From Salibaculum sp035270045 (GTDB taxonomy: Bacteria; Pseudomonadota; Alphaproteobacteria; Rhodobacterales; Rhodobacteraceae): a stretch of 64,000 nucleotides of DNA. This document shows positions 18,125 to 26,800 of this stretch, in pieces; position 1 is the stretch's first letter, and the number at the start of each line of letters is the position of its first letter. The notes under the pieces were generated by a model, which searched no databases, was not told where the DNA came from, and saw only the letters and a program-made list of their open reading frames with translations. A program made the position numbers and the translations under genes. The DNA lies in the NCBI RefSeq assembly GCF_035270045.1, contig NZ_DATFIP010000004.1, positions 45,288 through 109,287 of the forward strand. The letters are read 5' to 3'.

Positions 18125-18159
18125 TTCATATTATACAAAAATCGTTCTATATTATAGAA
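18125..18159. promoter_or_regulatory. Twin AT-rich palindromes, likely LysR operator between dabB and the regulator
   Basis: TTCTATATTATAGAA at 18145-18159 is a perfect 7-1-7 inverted repeat fitting the LysR T-N11-A rule. A related imperfect copy, TTCATATTATACAA, lies at 18125-18138, centred about 21 bp away (two helical turns). The whole 106-bp gap is far more AT-rich than its surroundings. The spacing suits a LysR recognition site plus activation site controlling dabBA and the regulator's own gene. Confidence 0.6.
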
Positions 18160-18169
18160 GGTTCACCTG

Positions 18170-19051
18170 GTGCTCAATCTTCATCATCTGCGGCTGTTCC
18201 GGGCTGTGGCACGCGACGGGACCCTGACTGGTGCGGCGCGCGTTCTGAACATCTCGCAATCGGCGGTTTCGACCCAGGTCAGGGCGCTTGAGGCGGCGCT
18301 TGGCCAGGACCTTTTCGAGCGTCGTGGCCGCGCCCTTGTCCTGACCGAGGCCGGGCGCATCGCGTTGGACCATGCCGAGGAGATTTTTCGCACTGCCGAC
18401 GACCTTTCGGCCAGTCTCCGCAGGGCCGAGACCTCGCGAAAGGCCCTGCGCATCGGGGCGCTGGCCACGCTCTCGCGCAATTTCCAGATGGCCTTCCTCG
18501 CGCCTCTGCTGGGCCGTTCGGATGTCGAGGTGGTGCTGCGTTCGGGCGGGCAGGAGGACCTGCTGCGCGGGCTGGAGGCGCTTTCCCTCGACGTGGTGCT
18601 GACGAACCTTGTGCCCGCGCGCGACGCGGCCAGTCCCTACCTCGTGCACCGCCTGGACGACCAGCCGGTCAGCCTGGTCGGTACGCCCGGTCGGGTGCCG
18701 CGCGGGACGGGGACGTTGCCGGAGCTTCTGGCGACGCATCCCTTGATCCTGCCCACGCCCGAGACATCCTTGCGGGCGGGCTTCGACGCGTTGCTGGACC
18801 GCCTAGACGTCGCCGCACGCATCGCCGCCGAGGCGGACGACATGGCGATGCTGCGGCTGCTCGCCCGGGCCGACGCGGGCTTGGCCGTTCTGCCCCCCAT
18901 CGTCGTGCAGGATGAGCTGGAGGCGGGTCAGCTTGTCGAAGTCGCACGCCTTGAAGGCATCGAGGAGGTCTTTTGTGCCGTCACCATGCGGCGGCGTTTT
19001 CCCAACCCCTTGCTGGCCGAGGTCTTGGCCCCGGTCGAAGCGGCGCCATGA
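18170..19051 (+). CDS. LysR-family transcriptional regulator, divergent from dabBA
   Basis: A 293-residue LysR regulator. It has an N-terminal winged helix-turn-helix (HLRLFRAVARDGTLTGAARV, then ISQSAVSTQVRALEAALG and DLFERRGRALVLTEAG) and a substrate-binding-like effector domain from about residue 90. Translation starts with GTG at 18170, preceded by AGAAGG. By position it is the probable regulator of the dab operon, as LysR genes (CbbR/CcmR type) often adjoin carbon-uptake genes. The inducer is unknown. Its stop abuts that of the convergent oxidoreductase with no gap. Confidence 0.9.
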   Translation: MLNLHHLRLFRAVARDGTLTGAARVLNISQSAVSTQVRALEAALGQDLFERRGRALVLTEAGRIALDHAEEIFRTADDLSASLRRAETSRKALRIGALATLSRNFQMAFLAPLLGRSDVEVVLRSGGQEDLLRGLEALSLDVVLTNLVPARDAASPYLVHRLDDQPVSLVGTPGRVPRGTGTLPELLATHPLILPTPETSLRAGFDALLDRLDVAARIAAEADDMAMLRLLARADAGLAVLPPIVVQDELEAGQLVEVARLEGIEEVFCAVTMRRRFPNPLLAEVLAPVEAAP

Positions 19052-20131
19052 TCAGCCACGCAGACGGTGCGGGACCAGTTGCGCCACGATCTCGGACTCG
19101 ATTTCGGGCGGTCGCCCGGCCACGAGGTCGGCCACCAGACGGCTGGCGGCGGGGGCGGTCTGGAAGCCGTAGCCGCCTTGCCCGGCCATCCAGACGAAGG
19201 CCGGGTCGTCGGGGTCCGGCCCCAGCACCAGTTGCCGGTCAGGGGCGAAGGTGCGCAAACCGGCCCAGTTGGCCAGCATCCGCGTGACCTCGTAGTGCAT
19301 GACGGCCTCGAACTGCGCCAGCCCCTCGGCCAGGACCATGTCGTCGGCCCAGGCATCCATGGGCGGCTGTGGGTCCTCGTCGGCGGGCGAGACGATAAGC
19401 GCGCCCGCGTCGGGCTTGGCATACCAGTCCTCGCCGGGCCCGAAGATCATCGGCCAGGCGGCGGGGTCCATGCCCTCGGGGGCGGGGATACGGGCCATGG
19501 ACCGGCGCAGGGGATGCACGCCCAGCGGCTGGACCCCGGCCATATGTGCCACCCTGTCAACCCAGGCGCCCGCGGCGTTGACGATCGTGCCGGCCTCGAG
19601 GCGCTCGGTGCCGATGTCCACGCGCCATCCCGTCGCGGTCCGGTCAATGTGGCGTACCTCGGCGCGGGTGCGCACGGTGCCGCCTTGCGCGCGGATCTCG
19701 GCGGCGAAGTTCTGCACAAGCCGGTCCGTGTCGATGTCCCAGGCCTGGTCGTGGTAGCCCACCAGCGGTGCGGCTTGCGTGTCGAGGATGGGAAAGAGCG
19801 CGCCTGCCTCTTGGGCGGTGATCCGGTCCAGCCCCATTGTGGCCATGTCCGCCTCGAACCTGTCGCGATCGGCCTCCGCCGCGGCCAGCATCAGCCCGCG
19901 CGGGCTCAGGACGCCGCCGTTGGCCTCGTGGTGATAGGTGGCGCTGGCCTGGCTGAGCGCCATGGTCGAGGGCTTGCCGTAGCGCGTCTCGAACAGTGCC
20001 GCCGAGCGGCCCGACGCGTGAAAGGCCAGCGCATCCTCGCGTTCCAGCAGCGTGACCTGCCCGAGATGCGACAGCCTGGCCCCGACCGAGGCGCCGGCAA
20101 TGCCGCCGCCGATAATGAGGAAATCCGTCAT
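19052..20131 (-). CDS. FAD-dependent oxidoreductase of the DAO family
   Basis: A 359-residue flavoprotein. It has the Rossmann dinucleotide motif LIIGGGIAGASVGARLSHLG, ASGRSAALFETRYG, and near the C-terminus GPDPDDPAFVWMAGQGGYGFQTAPA, all seen in D-amino acid or glycine oxidase-like dehydrogenases. It would be a cytoplasmic enzyme oxidising an amino or hydroxy acid; the substrate is unknown. The ATG at 20131 follows AGGGGCACC. It is a single gene convergent with the LysR regulator. Confidence 0.82.
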   Translation of the reverse strand: MTDFLIIGGGIAGASVGARLSHLGQVTLLEREDALAFHASGRSAALFETRYGKPSTMALSQASATYHHEANGGVLSPRGLMLAAAEADRDRFEADMATMGLDRITAQEAGALFPILDTQAAPLVGYHDQAWDIDTDRLVQNFAAEIRAQGGTVRTRAEVRHIDRTATGWRVDIGTERLEAGTIVNAAGAWVDRVAHMAGVQPLGVHPLRRSMARIPAPEGMDPAAWPMIFGPGEDWYAKPDAGALIVSPADEDPQPPMDAWADDMVLAEGLAQFEAVMHYEVTRMLANWAGLRTFAPDRQLVLGPDPDDPAFVWMAGQGGYGFQTAPAASRLVADLVAGRPPEIESEIVAQLVPHRLRG

Positions 20132-20534
20132 GGTGCCCCTAGCCATCGTGACATTTCGGACAGACAATCATGGGGATGGGAAAAGGAAAAGGGGCGCTAG
20201 TCGAGCCACGGTTTTGCGAGTTGCCGGGACGTCGATGCGCGAGGCACCGAACCGGAACCAATGCCGCGGGTTGCCACGGATCGACGGGCCGATCGGGCGA
20301 CACGAGGATTTGACCAAATCAGGCGCGGCGCGCGACTTTTCGGCAGGTATGCCGATGAAGCATCGCGCCGCCGACGTGACGAACTGTCGCCCAGCGACCG
20401 ATTGGTGCGCGGGGGCTCTTCGGTGCTGGCTTTGCCCTCTTTCATTTCTTGAATGACGCGGGTCCAACGGTTGCGTAGGGTGCGCGGACGCATGGCGCGA
20501 CTGCAGTGTGCGCGTGATTATCAGGACAAAAGAA
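20132..20534. other. 403-bp intergenic region without a supported gene
   Basis: Several short open frames exist on both strands, but none has a recognisable protein or a good ribosome binding site. The right end (20515-20534) contains AGGACAAAAGAA, the ribosome binding site of the following glycosyltransferase gene. I see no RNA gene or clear repeat. Confidence 0.45.
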
Positions 20535-21318
20535 ATGCCAGATACCGCTATCTACTGCATCAACCTCGCCCGACGCGAGGATCGGTGGGAAAAAATGCGT
20601 TGCCCAAGCCCAGACCAACGGGTTTGAACTCCTCCGCATCGATGCGCTTGACGCGCAAGATGACAAGGCAGCGGCCGCACTTGATGCATTGCCCCTGTCG
20701 GGGCCTGTGGGGACAATGTCCGCCTCCACAAGGGCTTGCTCCATGAGCCACAAGAAAGCGTGGCAAACCTTCGTTGATAGCGGGGCGGACTATGCGGTGT
20801 TTCTCGAAGATGACTTCATCGCGTCTGCAAGAATGATGGAAACGATAGAAGCCCTCAGACGCTTGAACCCGCCACTCGACGTTGTGAAAATTGCCACACT
20901 TCCAGGGGCTAAAAGCAAGAAGATACTGGCGCAAAAGGTCCACCGGATCGACGAGCTGGGTCAATCGATCTACCGGGTCAAGTCGCTCTTTGTCGGCTCC
21001 TTCGGATATGTTTTGTCGCGAACGGCGGCCGCTCGCGCGATTTCAAGGATCGCGCAATCCGGCCTCCCGGTCGATCATTTCCTGTTCAACCCCGCCCGGA
21101 CCAGGCACACGCTGGGGCTGCCGATCCACGTCGTCGATCCCTGCGTCATCACACTCGATACTGGTTCGGTATCCGACATAGGCATGAATCGAACGACAGG
21201 GTCCAGGACGTTGATGCATGCGCGTCGGTCCTTCTACGAGGCGGGTACGATCAAGGGTGCGCTTGTCGGCCTCTTGCTGGGTAAGTTCCATGTAATTCAG
21301 CCGAGCTTCCAGCGCTGA
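20535..21318 (+). pseudogene. GT25-family (LOS/LPS) glycosyltransferase with a frameshift in an A6 run
   Basis: The first 20 codons read MPDTAIYCINLARREDRWEK, the classic N-terminus of family 25 glycosyltransferases, after a good ribosome binding site (AGGACAAAAGAA). The frame then stops at about 20627. Removing one A from the six-A run at 20590-20595 joins it to the long downstream frame, which continues AQAQTNGFELLRIDALDAQD and includes the FLEDDFIAS motif and a normal C-terminus (about 260 residues in all). The downstream part appears intact. It could be a recent pseudogene, a sequencing error, or a gene expressed by slippage. If translated it would add sugars to lipo-oligosaccharide. Confidence 0.8.
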
Positions 21319-21328
21319 CCATGCAAGA

Positions 21329-21352
21329 AAGGCCCGCCGGGTGGCGGGCCTT
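21329..21352. terminator. Likely bidirectional terminator between the GT25 gene and the BMP gene
   Basis: An 8-bp GC stem, GGCCCGCC (21331-21338) and GGCGGGCC (21343-21350) around GGGT, is extended to 10 bp by flanking A-T pairs. AAGAAA on the left and TTCT on the right provide short A/T tracts for either direction. It sits in the 55-bp gap between convergent stops. Confidence 0.65.
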
Positions 21353-21373
21353 CTGCGTGTCGTAATACCTGGA

Positions 21374-22459
21374 TCAGGAGGGGACTTCGCCCTCAATCCC
21401 TTCGACATAGAAGTTCATGCCCACCAGCAGGCCATCGTCGGCAACTTCGCCCTCGGCGAGGAACTGGGTGCCATCCTGCTTGTTCAGCGGACCCGTGAAG
21501 GGGTGGTACTCGCCCGCCGCGATGCTGTCACGCAGGGCCTCGGCCTCGGCCTTCACGTCGTCGGGCACGGCCGTGGAAATCTCGCCGATGCCGACCATGC
21601 CGTCACCGATGCCTTGCCAAGTGTTCACGCTTTCCCAGGTGCCGTCCATGACCGCCTGCACGCGGTCGATGTAGTAGGGCGCCCAGTTGTCGATGATGGA
21701 CGAGATCCGCGGCTTGGGCGCGAACTCGGCCATGTCGGCGGCCTGTCCGAAGGTGTAGACGTCGCCGGCCTCCTGGGCTGCGGCATGCGGTGCGGTGGAA
21801 TCGGTGTGCTGAAGCACGACGTCGCAGCCCTGTTCGATCAGCGCCTGAGCTGCGTCGGCTTCCTTGGCCGGGTTGAGCCATTCGAAGATCCAGATGATCT
21901 TGAATTCCACGTCCGGGTTGACTTCGCGTGCATGGATGAACGCGGCGTTGATGCCGCGCACCACTTCCGGGATCGGCACCGAGGCGATGTAGCCCACACG
22001 ATTCGACCGCGTCATGTGCCCGGCCAGTTTGCCCTGAACCGCGCGGCCCTCGTAGAAGCGGGCGGAGTAGACGCTGACGTTATCGGCGGTCTTGTAGCCG
22101 GTGGCATGTTCGAACATGACGTCAGGGAATTTGGCGGCCACGTTGACCGTCGGGTCCATGAACCCGAAGGACGTGGTGAAGATGAGGCTGCAGCCCTGCA
22201 GGCACATCTGGGTCAGCACGCGTTCGGCGTCGGGCCCCTCGGGGACGCTTTCCTGGTAGACCAGTTCGATCTGGTCCCCGAAGTGTTCGACCATTTCCAT
22301 GGCCGAATGGTGGTGGTGCTGGGTCCAGCCGCCGTCGTTGATCGGGCCGACATAGACGAAGCCGACCTTCATGGGGCCGTCCTGCGCGCGCAAGGGCGCG
22401 CCGATGGCGGCTGCAAAGGCAGCGGTGGCCCCGGTTTTCAGTAGCGTTCTGCGTTTCAT
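21374..22459 (-). CDS. BMP-family ABC transporter substrate-binding protein (purine/nucleoside type)
   Basis: A 361-residue periplasmic binding protein. The N-terminus, MKRRTLLKTGATAAFAAAIG, has an RR and a hydrophobic stretch consistent with Tat or Sec export. The mature part matches the Bmp/PnrA family: GFVYVGPINDGGWTQHH, the FTTSFGFMD segment, GRAVQGKLAGHMTRSNRVGYI and EVVRGINAAFIHARE. The family binds purine nucleosides or bases. It is the last gene of the transporter set and lies next to xanthine dehydrogenase genes, so a purine ligand is likely. A small hairpin separates it from the permease gene upstream. Confidence 0.9.
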   Translation of the reverse strand: MKRRTLLKTGATAAFAAAIGAPLRAQDGPMKVGFVYVGPINDGGWTQHHHHSAMEMVEHFGDQIELVYQESVPEGPDAERVLTQMCLQGCSLIFTTSFGFMDPTVNVAAKFPDVMFEHATGYKTADNVSVYSARFYEGRAVQGKLAGHMTRSNRVGYIASVPIPEVVRGINAAFIHAREVNPDVEFKIIWIFEWLNPAKEADAAQALIEQGCDVVLQHTDSTAPHAAAQEAGDVYTFGQAADMAEFAPKPRISSIIDNWAPYYIDRVQAVMDGTWESVNTWQGIGDGMVGIGEISTAVPDDVKAEAEALRDSIAAGEYHPFTGPLNKQDGTQFLAEGEVADDGLLVGMNFYVEGIEGEVPS

Positions 22460-22477
22460 TGGTCTCTCCCGGTTGGT

Positions 22478-22494
22478 GGGGCGCCAGACGCCCC
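22478..22494 (-). other. Intercistronic hairpin before the BMP gene
   Basis: GGGGCG (22478-22483) and CGCCCC (22489-22494) pair around a 5-base loop, in the 50-bp gap between the second permease gene and the BMP gene. It has no T-run, so it is more likely a processing or stabilising element that lets the binding-protein mRNA accumulate separately. Confidence 0.4.
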
Positions 22495-22509
22495 GGTTCG
22501 TGTTTGGCC

Positions 22510-23424
22510 TCAGCGCGAGGCGTGGAAGGTCTTGCCCAGCGAGCCGGGCGCGCGTCCGGCCGCCAATATGACAAGGACAACGATGGTCGCAACATAGGGT
22601 GACATGGACAGGTACTCGACGGGGATCGCCAGCCCCGCCGCCTGAAGGTTGAGCTGCAATACGGTCACGCCGCCAAAAAGATAGGCACCCAGCAAAAGCC
22701 TCAGGGGCTTCCATCCGGCGAAAACGACGATGGCCAGCGCGATCCAGCCTGCGCCGGCGGTCATGCCCTCGGTCCACTGGGGCACACGGACAAGACTGAT
22801 GTAGGCCCCGCCGAGGCCCGCGCAGGCCCCGCCGAACATGATCGCGCCGAAGCGGATCAGCACCACCGGGTAGCCCAGGGCATGGGCGGCGTCGTGATTC
22901 TCGCCGACCGCGCGCAGCACCAGCCCGGCGCGGGTGCGGGTCAGGAAATACCAGACCGCGAGGACCAGCAGCAGTCCGACATAGACCATCCCATCGTGGC
23001 GAAAGGCGATCTGGCCCAGAACCGGCAGGTCCGACAGGACGGGGATGTCCAGCTTGGGAAAGGCGGGCGGGCGCGCACCGGCAAAGCTCTGGCCCAGCAG
23101 GGCCGAAAGACCCAGCCCGAACAGCGTCAGCGCCAGCCCCGTTGCCACCTGGTTTGACAGCAGGATCTGCGTGAGCACGGCAAAGAGGAATGACAGCAGC
23201 AGACCGCCCAGCGCGGCGCCGGCAAAGCCCAGCCAGGCGTTTCCTGTCAGCGTTGAGAAGATGATGCCGCAGGCCGCGCCGGTGATCATCATCCCCTCGA
23301 CGCCAAGGTTGAGCACGCCCGCGCGTTCGACCACCAGTTCGCCAAGCGCGGCCAGCAGGATCGGGGTCGAGGCCACCATGAGCGACGCCAGAAGCAGCAG
23401 CGGGTTGATCGCGGACAGGTCCAT
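22510..23424 (-). CDS. Purine/nucleoside ABC transporter permease 2
   Basis: A 304-residue inner-membrane protein of the BPD_transp_2 family (branched-chain amino acid / sugar / nucleoside type). It has multiple hydrophobic helices and signatures such as LGELVVERAGVLNLGVEGMM and LRAVGENHDAAHALGYPV, both typical of nucleoside permeases (NupQ/YufQ-like). Its ATG overlaps the stop of the preceding permease gene (ATGA). Confidence 0.9.
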   Translation of the reverse strand: MDLSAINPLLLLASLMVASTPILLAALGELVVERAGVLNLGVEGMMITGAACGIIFSTLTGNAWLGFAGAALGGLLLSFLFAVLTQILLSNQVATGLALTLFGLGLSALLGQSFAGARPPAFPKLDIPVLSDLPVLGQIAFRHDGMVYVGLLLVLAVWYFLTRTRAGLVLRAVGENHDAAHALGYPVVLIRFGAIMFGGACAGLGGAYISLVRVPQWTEGMTAGAGWIALAIVVFAGWKPLRLLLGAYLFGGVTVLQLNLQAAGLAIPVEYLSMSPYVATIVVLVILAAGRAPGSLGKTFHASR

Positions 23425-24509
23425 CAGGCCACCTCGCGCCGGCCGAACCGGATCCGGAAATTCGTCATCACGTCCACCGCCAGAAGGAAGAACAGCAGCA
23501 TTCCCTGGAACAGCTGGATCGCCGAGCGCGGAAGTTGCAGGTTCATCTGCGCCAATTCTCCGCCGATATAGGTCAGCGCCATCAGCAGGCCCGCAAGCAG
23601 GATGCCCAGCGGGTGCAGCCGGCCGAGGAAGGCCACGATGATCGCGGTAAAGCCGTAGCCCACGTTGAAACTGGCCAGGACCTGGCCCGATGGGCCGGCG
23701 ACCTCGAACATGCCCGCCATGCCGGCCAGGCCCCCCGATAGCCCGAGGCAGATCAGCACCATCCTGTTGGCGCTGACGCCGGCGAAGGCGGCGGCGCGGG
23801 GGCTTTGCCCGGCCAGCCGGACGTTGAAGCCGAAGATGTGACGCGACAGCAGGATGTAGGCTGTGACCACTGCAAAAAGGGCGGCGATCACGCCCCAGTG
23901 CATCCCCGTATTGGTGATCAGTTCCGCGTTATGGGCCGCCGGGTATTGTTGCAGGTTGCGGCTGCCCGGAAAGCCCATGCCTTCGGGGTTGCGCAGCAGG
24001 CCCAGCGCCATGGCGTCCAGCAGGAAATCGGCAACGTAGACCAGCATCAGCGAGACTAGGATCTCGTTGGTCTTGAACCGCACGCGCAAAATGCCCGGAA
24101 TCATTGCCCAGAGCAGCCCGCCAAGCGTGCCCGCCACGATCATCAATGGAAAGATCAGCCAGCGCGCCTCGGACGGGTAGAAGGCCAGGGCGAACCCCGC
24201 GCCGAACAGTGCGCCCATGATATACTGTCCCTCGGCGCCGATATTCCAGATGCCCGCGCGGAATCCGAAGCTCAGGCCGATGGCGATCAGGATGAGCGGC
24301 GCGGCCTTGACCAGCAGCTGGGGCCGGAAATACCCGGCGAAATCGCCGAAGAGCGGGTCCCAGAATATCGTGCGGATCGCCTCGACCGGGGGTTTGCCGA
24401 GCGCGGCAAAGACGATGCCGCCGGCCACCATGGTCACGACGACGGCGAGTAAGGGCGACAGAAAGGACCAGGTCCGCGAGGGCTGCGGTCGGCGTTCAAG
24501 GGTGATCAT
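23424..24509 (-). CDS. Purine/nucleoside ABC transporter permease 1
   Basis: A 361-residue inner-membrane permease, partner of the next gene. It carries FGFRAGIWNIGAEGQYIMGA and VRLAGQSPRAAAFAGVSANR, characteristic of the YufP/NupP nucleoside-permease group. The N-terminal ~20 residues are cytoplasmic and basic. It starts 25 bp after the ATPase stop, preceded by a GGGAACAGC-type ribosome binding site. Confidence 0.9.
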   Translation of the reverse strand: MITLERRPQPSRTWSFLSPLLAVVVTMVAGGIVFAALGKPPVEAIRTIFWDPLFGDFAGYFRPQLLVKAAPLILIAIGLSFGFRAGIWNIGAEGQYIMGALFGAGFALAFYPSEARWLIFPLMIVAGTLGGLLWAMIPGILRVRFKTNEILVSLMLVYVADFLLDAMALGLLRNPEGMGFPGSRNLQQYPAAHNAELITNTGMHWGVIAALFAVVTAYILLSRHIFGFNVRLAGQSPRAAAFAGVSANRMVLICLGLSGGLAGMAGMFEVAGPSGQVLASFNVGYGFTAIIVAFLGRLHPLGILLAGLLMALTYIGGELAQMNLQLPRSAIQLFQGMLLFFLLAVDVMTNFRIRFGRREVA

Positions 24510-24533
24510 GCGCTGTTCCCCTGTCCGGTTCGA

Positions 24534-26057
24534 TCAGGCCACCACATGGGCCACCTCCATGTCGTGGGCGCCGCCCAGCATCAGGCCAACCTCCTCGATG
24601 GTCAGGCCCTTGGCGGGGCGCGGGGGGCTCAGGCGGCCCTCGTTGAGGGCCGCGAAGTCATCGGCGATCTCCATCAATTCGTCCAGGTCCTGGCTGATGA
24701 CCACCACGGCGGTGCCCTCGGCGGCCAGGTCCAGGATCGCCTGCCGGATTGCGGCGGCCGCGCTGGCGTCGACACCCCAGGTGGGCTGGTTGACCACCAG
24801 CACGTCCGGGTCCTGCAGGATTTCCCGACCGATGACGAATTTCTGCAGGTTCCCCCCAGAGAGTGAGCGCGCCACGTTTCCGGGGCCGGGGGTGCGCACG
24901 TCGAAGCGGTCGATGATCGTGCTGGCAAAGTCGCGTGCGCCGTTCCAGTCAACGAAGCCGTTCTTGACGAGGTGTTTGCGCGTCTTGCCCGACAGCGCGG
25001 CGTTTTCCGTAAGCGTCATGTCCGGCGCTGCGGCGTGGCCCAGCCGCTCCTCGGGGGCCGCGCACAGCCCCAGCGCCCGCCGCGCATTGGTGCTCAGCCG
25101 GCCAATGGGCCGGTCCCGCAGGCGCACCATGTCCGGCGCGACCGCCATCTCGCCCGACAAGGCCAGGAGCAATTCGTCCTGCCCGTTGCCGGCGACGCCA
25201 CCGATGCCCAGAACCTGGCCCGCGCGCACTTCGACCGAAATGTCACGCAGCGGCATGCCGAACTCCTGCGGCGAGGGCGCCGAAAGCCCGTCTAGCGTGA
25301 GCAGGACCTCGCCCGCGCGGCCAGCCTCGCGCTCGGGAACGTGCAGCGTGCCGCCGACCATCATCTCGGCCATTTCCCGGGCCGAGACGTCGCGCGGGAC
25401 GCAATCGCCCACGACTTCGCCCAGGCGCAGGATCGTGGCAGTATCGCAAAGCGCGCGGATCTCTTCCAGCTTGTGCGAGATATAAAGGATCGCGGTGCCT
25501 TCGGCCTTGAGCTTGCGCAGCGTCTCGAACAGGATTTCGACCTCTTGAGGGGTCAGCACGCTGGTGGGTTCGTCCATGATCAGCAGCTTGGGGTCCTGCA
25601 GCAGGCAACGGATGATCTCGACCCGCTGGCGTTCCCCCGCGGAAAGGTCGCCCACGATGCGCGTGGGGTCCAGCGGCAGTCCGTACTGGTCCGAGACCTC
25701 GCGGATGCGCGTCGACAGATCGCGCAGGGGCGGCGGATTTTCCATGCCCAGGGCCACGTTCTCGGCGACGGTCAGGGCGTCGAAAAGGGAAAAATGCTGG
25801 AATACCATGGTGATCCCGGCCGCGCGGGCGGCCTTGGGATCATTGGGTTCATGAGGTTTTCCATCCAGGTGCATGGCCCCGCTGTCGGGCTTGACCAGGC
25901 CGTAGATCGCCTTGACCAGCGTGGATTTCCCGGCGCCATTCTCGCCCAGCAGCGCGTGTACCTCGCCCTGCTCGATCTCGAAGGATACATCCCTGTTGGC
26001 GATGACGCCGGGATAGGCCTTGGTCAGCCCGGCCAAGGCCAGAAGCGGTCGTGTCAT
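24534..26057 (-). CDS. Purine/nucleoside ABC transporter ATP-binding protein (two fused domains)
   Basis: A 507-residue protein with two ABC domains, the arrangement used by sugar and nucleoside importers. Domain 1 has Walker A GENGAGKSTLVK, signature LSAGERQRVEI and Walker B LLIMDEPTSVLTP. Domain 2 is degenerate at Walker A (GVAGNGQDELL) but keeps LSGGNLQK. Its Walker B reads VLVVNQPTWGVD, with N-Q in place of D-E, so only one site may be fully catalytic, as is known for this family. The ATG at 26057 overlaps the xdhC stop (ATGA), coupling purine oxidation to uptake. Confidence 0.92.
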   Translation of the reverse strand: MTRPLLALAGLTKAYPGVIANRDVSFEIEQGEVHALLGENGAGKSTLVKAIYGLVKPDSGAMHLDGKPHEPNDPKAARAAGITMVFQHFSLFDALTVAENVALGMENPPPLRDLSTRIREVSDQYGLPLDPTRIVGDLSAGERQRVEIIRCLLQDPKLLIMDEPTSVLTPQEVEILFETLRKLKAEGTAILYISHKLEEIRALCDTATILRLGEVVGDCVPRDVSAREMAEMMVGGTLHVPEREAGRAGEVLLTLDGLSAPSPQEFGMPLRDISVEVRAGQVLGIGGVAGNGQDELLLALSGEMAVAPDMVRLRDRPIGRLSTNARRALGLCAAPEERLGHAAAPDMTLTENAALSGKTRKHLVKNGFVDWNGARDFASTIIDRFDVRTPGPGNVARSLSGGNLQKFVIGREILQDPDVLVVNQPTWGVDASAAAAIRQAILDLAAEGTAVVVISQDLDELMEIADDFAALNEGRLSPPRPAKGLTIEEVGLMLGGAHDMEVAHVVA

Positions 26058-26800
26058 CCTGTCCCGTCCCCCTGGGCTGTATTGCGGCCCGGCGCTGACA
26101 ATAGACCCGCCGCCGTGCCCACGGCAATGGCCTGCGGGTGCTTGCCCAGGCCCGGGTCGCCGATGGGGCAGGCGATGCGCGAAATCTGGGCATCGCTGTG
26201 GCCCAAGGCGGCAAGCCGTGATCGGAACCGCGCCCATTTGGTCGCCGACCCGATCAGGCCGCAGCTGGCGAACCCGTGCCCCAGCAGGGCATGACAAAGC
26301 TTGAGGTCAAGATCGTGGGAATAGGTGACGATCAGATGATCGGCCTGCGCGGGGGCATGAGGAACCAGCCTTGCGGGGTCCGCTGCCACGACGGGCGTGA
26401 CGTTCCCGGGCAGGGTTTCGGGAAACCGGTGGGTGCTCACGTCGATCAGGGTCGGGGCGAAATCGGGCAGCGGCCCGAAAACACCGGCCAGCGCCCGGCC
26501 CACATGGCCCGCCCCCCAGATCCAGAGCGGCCGGCCCGCGGGCGCGGGCAGGGTGTCGGCGCTGGCGAAGTCAAGCACGACCGAGCCACCGCAGCACTGG
26601 CCCAGCGCCGGGCCCAGCGGCATTGTCTCGCGGTGTGTCTGGCGGTTTTCCCGGATCATCCGGCGTGCTGTGGAGATGGCCTGCCATTCCAGCGCGCCCC
26701 CACCGATCGTGCCCTCGATACCGTCCGGGCCGACCAGCATCTCTGTCCCCGCGTCGCGTGGGGCCGAACCTGCCGTCGATGCGACCCGGACCCGGATCAA
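26054..26800 (-). CDS. xdhC: Xanthine dehydrogenase accessory protein XdhC
   Basis: A 248-residue protein that binds molybdenum cofactor and inserts its sulfurated form into XdhB. It shows VASTAGSAPRDAGTEMLV, GTIGGGALEW, LGPALGQCCGG and the Rossmann-type LWIWGAGHVGRALA. The start is TTG at 26800, overlapping the TGA of xdhB (TTGA). Although the frame is open further upstream, that part overlaps xdhB and has no family match, so TTG is preferred. It is coupled to xdhB before and the ABC ATPase after. Confidence 0.88.
   Translation of the reverse strand: MIRVRVASTAGSAPRDAGTEMLVGPDGIEGTIGGGALEWQAISTARRMIRENRQTHRETMPLGPALGQCCGGSVVLDFASADTLPAPAGRPLWIWGAGHVGRALAGVFGPLPDFAPTLIDVSTHRFPETLPGNVTPVVAADPARLVPHAPAQADHLIVTYSHDLDLKLCHALLGHGFASCGLIGSATKWARFRSRLAALGHSDAQISRIACPIGDPGLGKHPQAIAVGTAAGLLSAPGRNTAQGDGTG

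Noticed and set aside
20168..20467. A leftward 99-codon frame in the gap before the GT25 gene
   Set aside because: No family resemblance, no ribosome binding site, and low-complexity Arg/Pro/Ser composition.
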